Shown here one piece after another: positions 8,229-16,200 of a DNA stretch of 45,818 bases. This stretch comes from Oscillospiraceae bacterium (GTDB taxonomy: Bacteria > Bacillota > Clostridia > Oscillospirales > Acutalibacteraceae). Within the stretch, counting starts at the first letter, position 1; each line of letters opens with the position of its first letter. A program made the position numbers and the translations under genes. The stretch is taken from the NCBI GenBank assembly GCA_015066065.1, contig SVPB01000007.1, positions 1 to 45,818 of the forward strand, read 5' to 3'. The notes under the pieces were generated by a model, which searched no databases, was not told the DNA's origin, and saw only the letters and a program-made list of their open reading frames with translations.

Positions 8229-8256
8229 TATATACTTATACAGATTATATTGTAAA
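8229..8256 (-). promoter_or_regulatory. Candidate promoter of the desulfurase-thiI-ruv operon
   Basis: On the minus strand TTTACA (8251-8256) is followed after 16 nt by TATATA (8229-8234). A second -10-like TATAAT (8244-8249) overlaps it but has a poor -35. It lies directly upstream of the GGAGG of the cysteine desulfurase, so the leader would be very short. Which -10 is used cannot be told from sequence. Confidence 0.45.
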
Positions 8257-8288
8257 CCAAAACACCAGCTTTTGCAACTATTTAGCGC

Positions 8289-8314
8289 AAAAAAATAAAA
8301 GCCCCGAAGGGCTT
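8289..8314 (-). terminator. Intrinsic terminator of ruvX
   Basis: Read on the minus strand the stem is AGCCC-TTCG-GGGCT followed by TTTTATTTTT. The stable TTCG loop and U tract fit a rho-independent terminator. It begins right at the ruvX stop and separates ruvX from the desulfurase operon. Confidence 0.85.
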
Positions 8315-8315
8315 T

Positions 8316-8738
8316 TTATTCACCTTGTAGGCGACGGCTATCGAGATAATCCTGCAGGATAATGGTCGCCGCCACCGTATCCACCACCTGCTTACGCTTT
8401 CTGCCGCGCACATCCGTCTGGTTGAGGTAACCGATGGCACTGACAGTGGTCATACGCTCGTCCCAAAGCCGCACCGGCAGCTGGGTCAACGACTCCAACG
8501 CATGAGCAAAATCCTCCGCACGCTGGGCGCTCTCTCCCCGGCTTCCATCCATGTTGCGTGGATGGCCAACCACCAGCATCTCCGCCCGTCGGGCCAGCGC
8601 TTCATCAGCAATGCGCCGGGCTAAGCGGGTAAGATCCCATTCCTCCCACGTGCCGATGGGACTGGCCAATCGCTCTTGCGCATCGCAGATGGCCAAGCCG
8701 GTACGCTTGAGCCCCAGGTCTACTGCCATAATGATCAT
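8316..8738 (-). CDS. ruvX: YqgF/RuvX-family pre-16S rRNA nuclease (putative Holliday junction resolvase)
   Basis: This is a 140-residue RNase H-fold protein that starts MIIMAVDLGLKRTGLAICD, with the conserved DLGxKRxGLA active-site strand. VVGHPRNMDGSRGESAQRAEDFA is the family-typical block, and LWDERMTTVSA and DTVAATIILQDYL supply the remaining conserved acidic positions. YqgF proteins process the 5' end of 16S rRNA and were earlier proposed as resolvases. The ATG at 8738 was chosen because AGAGGTGA lies 6 nt upstream; a GTG at 8747 is the ORF-track alternative. It has its own promoter and terminator and is divergent from gdhA. Confidence 0.88.
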   Translation of the reverse strand: MIIMAVDLGLKRTGLAICDAQERLASPIGTWEEWDLTRLARRIADEALARRAEMLVVGHPRNMDGSRGESAQRAEDFAHALESLTQLPVRLWDERMTTVSAIGYLNQTDVRGRKRKQVVDTVAATIILQDYLDSRRLQGE

Positions 8739-8760
8739 TGCCGTCACCTCTTTCCCTCAC

Positions 8761-8789
8761 ACTATACCATATTCTATCGTTAAATGCAA
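8761..8789 (-). promoter_or_regulatory. ruvX promoter with inverted repeat over the -35
   Basis: On the minus strand TTGCAT (8784-8789), a 17-nt spacer and TATAGT (8761-8766) form a good sigma-A-type promoter. A perfect 9-bp inverted repeat, TCTATCGTT-AAATGC-AACGATAGA (8773-8796), covers the -35 and part of the spacer. The repeat may be an operator or chance symmetry. Confidence 0.65.
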
Positions 8790-8892
8790 CGATAGATATT
8801 GCAACTCGCCCCGTATCATTTGTCACTTTTTTCATTTTTCGTTAAAAAGTGGCGCAGATATGTAAAAAATATGAAATTATGCGAAAATATTC

Positions 8893-8921
8893 TTGCAAAG
8901 ACCCCCATATGCTGTTATAAT
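8893..8921 (+). promoter_or_regulatory. gdhA promoter
   Basis: TTGCAA (8893-8898), a 17-nt spacer and a perfect TATAAT (8916-8921) stand 51 nt upstream of the chosen gdhA start. This is a strong match to the sigma-A consensus. Confidence 0.8.
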
Positions 8922-8934
8922 GATACCATTCCCA

Positions 8935-8949
8935 TCGGTCTTTGACCGA
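8935..8949 (+). promoter_or_regulatory. Perfect hairpin in the gdhA leader
   Basis: TCGGTC-TTT-GACCGA is a perfect 6-bp inverted repeat a few bases after the expected transcription start and 23 nt before the gdhA ATG. It could be an operator or a 5' stabilising hairpin. It has no U tract, so it is not a terminator. Confidence 0.5.
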
Positions 8950-8972
8950 AACTATATAAGGAGATGTGTACA

Positions 8973-10313
8973 ATGACTTATGTCGATCGCGTGCTGAACG
9001 ATCTGAACGAGCGTTACAGCGAGCAAAAAGAATTCCTGCAGACGGCCACCGAGGTGCTTAACTCTCTGCGTCCCGTCATTGAGGCCAATCCTCAGTACGA
9101 GGAAGCCAGCCTTCTGGAGCGTTTGGTAGAGCCGGAGCGTGTTGTGATCTTCCGGGTACCGTGGGTGGATGACAACGGTAAGATCCAGGTCAACCGCGGC
9201 TATCGTGTGCAGTTCAACAGCGCTATCGGCCCCTACAAGGGCGGTCTGCGTTTTCACCCCTCTGTGAACCTGAGCATCATCAAGTTCCTGGGCTTTGAGC
9301 AGACCTTTAAGAACTCCCTGACCAGCCTGCCCATGGGCGGCGGCAAGGGCGGCTCCGACTTTGATCCTCGCGGCAAGTCCGACAACGAGATCATGCACTT
9401 CTGCCAGAGCTTCATGACCGAGCTGTACCGTCATATCGGCGCTGACACCGACGTGCCTGCCGGCGACCTGGGCGTGGGCGCTCGTGAGATCGGCTATCTC
9501 TTTGGTCAGTACAAGCGTTTGGTCAACCGCTACGAGGGCGTGCTGACCGGTAAGGGGCTGGCCTACGGCGGCTCCCTCATCCGTCCCGAGGCTACCGGTT
9601 TCGGTGCGGTGTACTATGCCAACGAGATGCTGACCTCCTTCGGCGATACCCTCAAGGGTAAGACCGTGGTGGTATCCGGCTTCGGCAACGTGGCCTGGGG
9701 TACTGTTAAGAAGGCGACCGAGCTGGGTGCCAAGGTGGTGGCCATCTCCGGTCCCGACGGCTACGTGTACGATGAGAATGGTATCAATACCGAAGAGAAG
9801 ATCAGCTTCATGCTGCAGATGCGTGCTTCCGGCCATGATAAGGTGAAGGATTATGCCGACAAGTTCGGTGTCCCCTACTTCGAGGGTCAGAAGCCCTGGG
9901 GCATTAAGGCGGACATCCTGATGCCTTGCGCCACCCAGAACGAGGTTGGCATGGCTGAGGCTGAGATGATCGTTAAGAACGGCATCAAGTACTACGTGGA
10001 AGTATCCAACATGCCCACCACCAACGAGGCGATGGAGTACCTCAAGGAGAATGGCGTTATCATCGCCCCCTCTAAGGCTGTTAATGCCGGCGGCGTGTCC
10101 GTTTCCGGTCTGGAAATGAGCCAGAACTCCATGCGTTATAACTGGACCGAAGAGGAAGTTGACGCCAAGCTCAAGCAGATCATGAAGAACATCTACTGGA
10201 ACTCCTTCAACGCCGCCAAGAAGTACGGCATGGAGGGTGACCTGGTAGCCGGTGCCAACATCGCCGGTTTCCAGAAGGTAGCCGACGCCATGATGGCGCA
10301 GGGCGCTGTGTAA
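8973..10313 (+). CDS. gdhA: NADP-type glutamate dehydrogenase
   Basis: This enzyme interconverts 2-oxoglutarate plus ammonium and glutamate, the main low-affinity ammonium assimilation route in many Clostridia. The 446-residue length and N-terminus (MTYVDRVLNDLNERY) fit the hexameric small GDH family. GPYKGGLRFHPSVN and LPMGGGKGGSDFDP contain the substrate-binding and catalytic lysines, followed by PAGDLGVGAREIGYLFG. The Rossmann domain has VVSGFGNVAWGTVKKATELGAKVV, and the C-terminus keeps NAGGVSVSGLEMSQN. NADP preference is inferred from overall similarity. The ATG at 8973 is preferred to 8964 because AAGGAG lies about 9 nt upstream. It is monocistronic, with its own promoter and terminator. 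Confidence 0.94.
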   Translation: MTYVDRVLNDLNERYSEQKEFLQTATEVLNSLRPVIEANPQYEEASLLERLVEPERVVIFRVPWVDDNGKIQVNRGYRVQFNSAIGPYKGGLRFHPSVNLSIIKFLGFEQTFKNSLTSLPMGGGKGGSDFDPRGKSDNEIMHFCQSFMTELYRHIGADTDVPAGDLGVGAREIGYLFGQYKRLVNRYEGVLTGKGLAYGGSLIRPEATGFGAVYYANEMLTSFGDTLKGKTVVVSGFGNVAWGTVKKATELGAKVVAISGPDGYVYDENGINTEEKISFMLQMRASGHDKVKDYADKFGVPYFEGQKPWGIKADILMPCATQNEVGMAEAEMIVKNGIKYYVEVSNMPTTNEAMEYLKENGVIIAPSKAVNAGGVSVSGLEMSQNSMRYNWTEEEVDAKLKQIMKNIYWNSFNAAKKYGMEGDLVAGANIAGFQKVADAMMAQGAV

Positions 10314-10335
10314 TCTCTACATAGAGCAAAAAAGG

Positions 10336-10368
10336 GCAGGTAACCGGTATGGTTACCTGCTCTTTATT
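10336..10368 (+). terminator. gdhA terminator
   Basis: GCAGGTAACC-GGTAT-GGTTACCTGC forms a perfect 10-bp stem followed by TCTTTATTGTT, 22 nt after the gdhA stop. This is a clear intrinsic terminator. Confidence 0.9.
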
Positions 10369-10403
10369 GTTGTGTCGACCCCACAAGTGGGCAGACAAGA
10401 AGA

Positions 10404-10430
10404 ACGCCCCCGGCGGATGCCGGGGGCGTT
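10404..10430 (-). terminator. Terminator of the surface protein/GH16 operon
   Basis: ACGCCCCCGGC-GGAT-GCCGGGGGCGT is an 11-bp GC-rich stem lying 15 nt beyond the stop of the GH16-like lipoprotein. On the minus strand it is followed by TTCTTCTTG, a modest U-rich tail. Confidence 0.8.
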
Positions 10431-10444
10431 CCTTACGCCATCAA

Positions 10445-13276
10445 TTAGCCGTTAGCGGCGGGCTTGTTCACGTTGTTGTAGCTGGGAACAAAGCGCAGCT
10501 GGTTGGCCGCAACCTTGGTCTTGCCCTCATTGGTGGTCTGATACAAACGGATGAAGTCCACAACCTGCAGCTCGAAGAAGTCCTCGACGGTGGTGCCATA
10601 CTTGGCAGTATAGGCCTCATCCATCCAGTCGGCCGGGTTGTAGGTCTGGGGGCCACGGGTCAGGTCGGGCAGGATAGCGGAGTAGCTACCAGAACCGATA
10701 CCGTTGGCCAGCTTCCAGGTAGTGGCACTACGCAGAGGCTTGTGCATGTTCACATCGTTGAGGGGGATCTCGCAGTAGATCTCACCGTCAAACTTGTAGT
10801 AGATCATGTCGTAGGACCACTCCATGGTCACGGTGTGGAAGGTGTCGTAGAAGTGCTCGCCTTCCTTGGGCTCCACCCAGCCAAGGGTCTGACCGTGCTG
10901 GGTCGCCATGGTGGTGTGCGTAGGATGGTTAGCGTAGGAGTTGGGGGCCAGCAGCTCACGACCGTAGTTCTCGTACAAGTCGAACTCGTTGGACATATTA
11001 GCGGTGGAAATGGGAGAACCAGACGCATACCACACAGCGGAGCAGGCGCCGTTACGGCAGCCCATGACGATGCGGGTCTCGGAGATACCGAAGCACCAGG
11101 CAAACTTGTTGCCGGAAATCAAACGAACCGCGTCGTAGCCGGGCCAGATCTTGTTGGGATCGCCGCCGGCGTTAGTAGACTTTCTGTAAGCACGCTTGGT
11201 GACTTCCATCAGGTAGCCGTTGCCCTCTTCGTCGTAGGTGATCCACCAGTTTTCACCGTAGATACCGGGACGGAACTGACGCTCAATGTCAGGGATACAA
11301 CCCTTAGACTCGTCGCTACTGACGACCCAACGAGACTTGACAGACTTCTCCACCTCGGCATCGTTGCCCTTGTCGTTAAAGTCATCGGTCAGGGCCAGGG
11401 CGTAGCCGTCCACCATCTCGTACTTCATGGACTCACGGCCGGACTCAATGCCTTCCACATCTTCCACCTGACGGAAGTAGTCGAAGTGGCTCTCATACGT
11501 GCCGGCATCGTTGTAGCTGGCATCCAGCTTCTTATCCTTTTCCAGCTTGGTCAGCAGGCGAGCCATGGCCACGCTAACAGCGTAGTCGGTGCCGCCCATC
11601 AGCACCAGGTTCTTGCCCTGGAAGTAGGTCTTATACTGGCCATCTTCCATGTTGGTGGGATAGCCGTCCACATCAATAGAGAAGTTACCAACGGTCTTTT
11701 CGGTCTTGTTGGTAAAGAAGGTGTCGTACTTACGATGCACCTGTACACTACCGTTGCAGGGACCCACCTGAATCTCGTTGGCAACATGATCGGTGCCCTT
11801 GATGTTCATGGGACGGATCTCCATGCGGAAGCCGCAGGCGTGCAACACGTAGTTCTGCAGACCTTCTGCAGCCTTACGGATGATGGTAGAGGGATAACGC
11901 TCGGTACGGATAACGTAGGAGCCGATGTTCTGACCAGCGATCATCACCGGGAAATGCGCAGGACGGTTGAGGTAATCATACTTGGCAGGAACAACCGCCT
12001 TATCGGAGCTACCAAACGTCTTCATGAAGTGCTGAATGGCCAGCTCCAGTGCTTCGGCGTTGGCGCCGACGATGTACAGCTTGGTGCCTTCCAGCTTGAC
12101 ACGCCAGTCAAGGACGTTGTCAGCACGATAGGTCTGCAGTTCCTTGGTCAGCTCGATAGAACGAGGACGGGTGGGAACCTCACCGACGATGATCTCGTAG
12201 ATGTGCTCCGCATTGGGCTTAGCCACCATGACTTCCGCATCGGTGTTGGTCTCCAGCTCACGCAACATACGTGCCACACGGGCAGCGATCGTTGCGTTGT
12301 TGGGGTCACGCACCAGCTTGAAGGTGAACTCGAAGTTCATAATCATACGAATGGAGCCGTCGTTCGTCACCGCCTGAGAGGCCTTATCCTCTTCGGAGTG
12401 CTCCACCTTGACCAGCTCGGACTTCTTGGTGACTACATAGCCATCCTCGTCACCCTCCTTGGGGATGGTGACATCCTTATCGGCGTTAGCCTGTGCATCC
12501 AGCTTGAAGCAGAAGGACACGATGTCGCCAGCCTTCACCTTGAGGCCCTCCAGCTGGGGATAGGTCAGCTGGGTCACGGCGGTGCCGTTGGCGGCGGTGG
12601 AGTTGGCCAGAGTGCCGCTGTACACCTGGGTCTCGTTGATGACCAGGCGCACGCTAGCGCTGCGGGCGGTGCCATCCTCGGCCAGGAAGCCGGTCTTGGC
12701 GCCGTTGACCTCGCTGATGGCGGTCAGTTTACCTTCGGGAATCATCAGCTCGCCATCCTGACCCACCACGTAGGTCAGGGCCTCTTCCTGGTTACCGGTG
12801 ATGGACACCAGGATACCGGCGGCATCCGCCTGATCCTGGCCATAGCCCACCAGCTGTGCATTCTTGGCGTTATACACGCCCAGGGACTGGTTGCCGGCGG
12901 CGTTGAAGGCGTAGGCGTACAGGCCCTTCACCTGATAACCGGTACCGCTGGTCCACTTGCCCCAGTCGTAGGTGGCACGCTGCATCCAGCCGCCTTCCGC
13001 CTTCTGGGTACGCCACTGCCAGCCGGACTGGCTCAGACTTGCCAGGGTGGAACCCTGGCTGTCTGCGGCCATAGATTTCTGCAGGTCGTTGTAAGCAACG
13101 ACGGTGTCGGTGCCGTTAAACACCAGCAGGGGATTCATCGCAATAACGAGCTGAGCCTCGTTAACGGGGGTCTTGTCGTCATCCTTCGGGGCTGTTGTTT
13201 CAGCAGCGCCACAGCCGGCAAAGAACGCCAACAACAGCGTCATAACAGCCACAAGGGCAATGATGCGTTTTTTCAT
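10445..13276 (-). CDS. Multidomain lipoprotein with C-terminal GH16-like glycoside hydrolase domain
   Basis: This is a 943-residue exported lipoprotein. The signal peptide MKKRIIALVAVMTLLLAFFAGC ends in a lipobox with Cys22. Residues about 40-290 form an unrecognised beta-rich region. About 330-422 and 455-580 look like two tandem copies of the alpha/beta domain often found ahead of glycosidase domains (EIIVGEVPTRP and EIQVGPCNGS, each followed by a strand such as LYIVGANAEALELAIQHF). About 625-915 resembles GH16: an initial DDFND, FGISETRIVMGC, the catalytic motif EFDLYE (E764, D766, E769), and FHTVTMEWSYDMIYYKFDGE. GH16 enzymes cut beta-glucans and related polymers; the substrate here is unknown. 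ATG follows AGGAGG. It starts 15 nt after the surface protein gene and is the second gene of that operon. The tandem domain reading is inference. Confidence 0.75.
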   Translation of the reverse strand: MKKRIIALVAVMTLLLAFFAGCGAAETTAPKDDDKTPVNEAQLVIAMNPLLVFNGTDTVVAYNDLQKSMAADSQGSTLASLSQSGWQWRTQKAEGGWMQRATYDWGKWTSGTGYQVKGLYAYAFNAAGNQSLGVYNAKNAQLVGYGQDQADAAGILVSITGNQEEALTYVVGQDGELMIPEGKLTAISEVNGAKTGFLAEDGTARSASVRLVINETQVYSGTLANSTAANGTAVTQLTYPQLEGLKVKAGDIVSFCFKLDAQANADKDVTIPKEGDEDGYVVTKKSELVKVEHSEEDKASQAVTNDGSIRMIMNFEFTFKLVRDPNNATIAARVARMLRELETNTDAEVMVAKPNAEHIYEIIVGEVPTRPRSIELTKELQTYRADNVLDWRVKLEGTKLYIVGANAEALELAIQHFMKTFGSSDKAVVPAKYDYLNRPAHFPVMIAGQNIGSYVIRTERYPSTIIRKAAEGLQNYVLHACGFRMEIRPMNIKGTDHVANEIQVGPCNGSVQVHRKYDTFFTNKTEKTVGNFSIDVDGYPTNMEDGQYKTYFQGKNLVLMGGTDYAVSVAMARLLTKLEKDKKLDASYNDAGTYESHFDYFRQVEDVEGIESGRESMKYEMVDGYALALTDDFNDKGNDAEVEKSVKSRWVVSSDESKGCIPDIERQFRPGIYGENWWITYDEEGNGYLMEVTKRAYRKSTNAGGDPNKIWPGYDAVRLISGNKFAWCFGISETRIVMGCRNGACSAVWYASGSPISTANMSNEFDLYENYGRELLAPNSYANHPTHTTMATQHGQTLGWVEPKEGEHFYDTFHTVTMEWSYDMIYYKFDGEIYCEIPLNDVNMHKPLRSATTWKLANGIGSGSYSAILPDLTRGPQTYNPADWMDEAYTAKYGTTVEDFFELQVVDFIRLYQTTNEGKTKVAANQLRFVPSYNNVNKPAANG

Positions 13277-13291
13277 GTTCTTTACCTCCTT

Positions 13292-16200
13292 TTACGCTTC
13301 AGTCTCGGGGGACTTCTTGTTCTTCTTGCTCATGATGAGAGCCACGGCAGCACCGCCGCCGACCACCAGAACACCGCCAATGATGATGACGATGAGCAGC
13401 CAGGTGGGCAAGCCCTCCTGGGCAGACGTCTTGTCATCCTTCTTGGAGTCATCGGGCTGGTCAACAATAGTCTCTACCTCGGCCTCGGGAGCATCGCCCA
13501 GATCCAGGATCACAGGATCACGATCCACCCACACCTGCTCTTCGGTGTACTTGATCTCGTATTTATCCTCAAGCTCCTTGATCTCGGAATCATCCTCAAA
13601 GATCTCCCACTTCTCCCAGCCGGCATAGAGGGTCAGCACTTCGCCGTCTTTGCCCAACAGATTGTCGAACTCGATATCATAGAAGTACTTGGGTTCGCAG
13701 GACTTATCGGTGAACCAACCGGTGAACTTGTAGCCCTCCAGGTAGGGGTCATCCGCCTCAAAGGGAATGGGCAAGCCAACCACGGCACGGATGGGATCAA
13801 TGACGTCCTTGGAGCCGTTGGTATCAAACTTAACCGTCATGTACTTGGGAGCTTCCACCTTGATGTCATCCACATAGAATACACTGCCGTAGCCGGCGTC
13901 CGGGCTATGGTTGGTAAGACCCAGGATGAGGTACTTACCATTCTTGATGGTGATGGTCACGGAGACCTCGTACCACTCATCGCACGGCGCGCTGACGTTC
14001 CAGGTACCCATATCGTACTCAGCGGAGGACTTGTTGGTAACCGCCGTAAGATCGTTGACGCCAAGCATCCACATGTTGAAGCAGTTGAGCTCGCCAACAT
14101 CCATGGGAGCGTACACCCACATGGAAATGAGATAGCTCTCGCCAACCTTAAACTCGTAGGGCTTGCCGGTGGCAGGATTGAGCAGAATCATCTGGGTACG
14201 GTCGATACCGGCATTGGTCAGCTTGGTAACCGCCAGAGAGTTCTTACCACCCTTGGTGTGGTTATACTGGTTCGAAACCATGCCGGAGCCTTTGACGTAG
14301 TTGTCCATGACCATGCCATCGGGATAGTTCTCGAAGTCCATCACGGTAGCGTTAGGATCGATGGTGCCGCTGCCGGAAGCCGCTTCAACGACCTTGAGAT
14401 CGTCGATGTAGTACTGAGCCTTGCCCTCCTTGGAGGTAGCCAGACCCATGCGCAGCTTACCGCTGTAGGCAGCCTTAATGATGCTGCAGGACACGTTGAC
14501 CCAGGTGCCCTTCTCATCGCCGCCCTTACCGGAAGGTGCCGTAAACTCATAGATGACCGCCGCATCCTTCTGGGCACCGGCGGTGAAGGCGGTCTCGCCC
14601 TCGGTTGCGGTGAACCAGTAGTTGACATTAAAGTCATCCTGTCCTTCGGGAATGAAGTACTTGAAAGAAACAGCGTAGTTCTTGCCCTTGGTGATCATGA
14701 CCTGCTCGCCGGCGCCGTTCTTGACCATCATCTGGGCACGGGGGCCGCCAGCCTTGGTCATGGAGGTGACCAGCGCAGACTGCGCACCGTTGGGAGAATG
14801 GTTGTACGCACCGGAAACCTCGATGCTGGAGCCGGTGCCGTCCAAGCTCAGCTTGGTGCCGGGAGCATAGCTCTCGAAGGATTCCGTGTCCGCATCCTGT
14901 ACAAAAGGAACAACTTCCTTAACAAAGATGTCGTCCACGTAGAAGGTACGCACCTTAGAGTTGCTGTCCTCACCGCAGATACCCAGGCGCAGCTTACCGG
15001 TACGGTTGCTCTCCATGGTCACGGTGACCTTGTTCCACTTGCCCTTGGAGGACTCACTGCGGACAGATGATTCGTAAATCTTGGCAGCATCCTTATCAGT
15101 GCCGGTGGCAAAAGCGGTCTCGTTATCGGTAGCCGCCCACCAGTAGCTCATGCCGTAGTTGCCCTCGGTGTTTTCCATATAGAACCAGAAGGTGAACTCG
15201 TAGGTCTTGCCCGTTTCCACCATCACCTGCTCGCCGGCGCCGTTCTTGACCATCATCTGGGGACGGGTGCCGCCGCCTTGGCTGGAGGGGGTAAACTTAG
15301 CAGACAGAGAGCCCTCCTCGGTGTGGTTGAAGGCATCGGTAATCGTGATGGCCTGATTAACACCGGTAGCGGTATTGTTGTAGGCGCACATGTTCAGGTT
15401 GGCGCCCAAGGTAGCGTTCTCGAAATCCATGGTATTGGCGTCGGACACAAAGGGAGCGACCTCATACGCATAGATGTCATCTAAATAAAGGGTATAAGGA
15501 TTAGAGTCACCGCACACACCGATACGCAGGTTGCCGGCGCAAACATTGCCGTTGACCTCAATGGTGACCTGCGTCCAGGCGCCCTTCACGGGAGCATCGA
15601 TGGTCTTGTCGGACACAGCAATGCGCTCGTTAAAGAAGGTGGCGTCATCACTATTGCTGTAGGGGGCGGTGCTGTTACCAGCGGCAAACCAGTACTTCAG
15701 CTTGAAGTTGGGAGCCGTGTCAGGAATGTAATAACGGAAGGACAGAACGTAATTCTTATCCTTTTCCAGCACCACCTGCTGACCGGCCGCCTTAACAAAG
15801 AACTGGGTGCGCTCACGGCTGTTGAGGGTGCCGGTGACCTTGATGCTCTTGGAGCCGTTCAAGGTGTTGTTGTAGTCGGTGGAAGCCGCCGCCACGTTGT
15901 TGGCCACGGTGTTGAGCTGAATGGGAGTATCCACGGTGAGATCCTCCGCATCCATCACCTGGGCGCTGGCGGAAAGCCAGTTGGCTACCAGAGTGACCTC
16001 GCCGGCCGCAAACGTGGTGGGAAGCGCCTTGCCGTCCGCACGGGTCCAGCCGGTGAATATGTAACCGGGACGGGTGGGATCAGCAGGCATGGTGACCGCA
16101 TCACCAACAGGACCGGACACGGACGCAATGTCGTTGCCGCCCTTGGTGTCGAAATGGATGGTGCCGGCCGCTATGGGCTGGATATCCACCTCGGTAATGA

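Noticed and set aside
13292-13450. LPXTG-type sortase signal at the C-terminus of the surface protein
   Set aside because: The sequence reads EGLPTWLLIV directly into the helix. Thr and Gly are not placed as in LPXTG, so a plain membrane anchor is more likely.
10349-15070. A 1573-codon open frame on the plus strand opposite the GH16 and surface-protein genes
   Set aside because: It spans two real minus-strand genes and their 15-nt junction. It has no ribosome site and no recognisable domain, and its composition (Val, Gly, His, Leu) is typical of an antisense frame. Biased codon use in the real genes avoids TTA, CTA and TCA, which removes stops from the complement.
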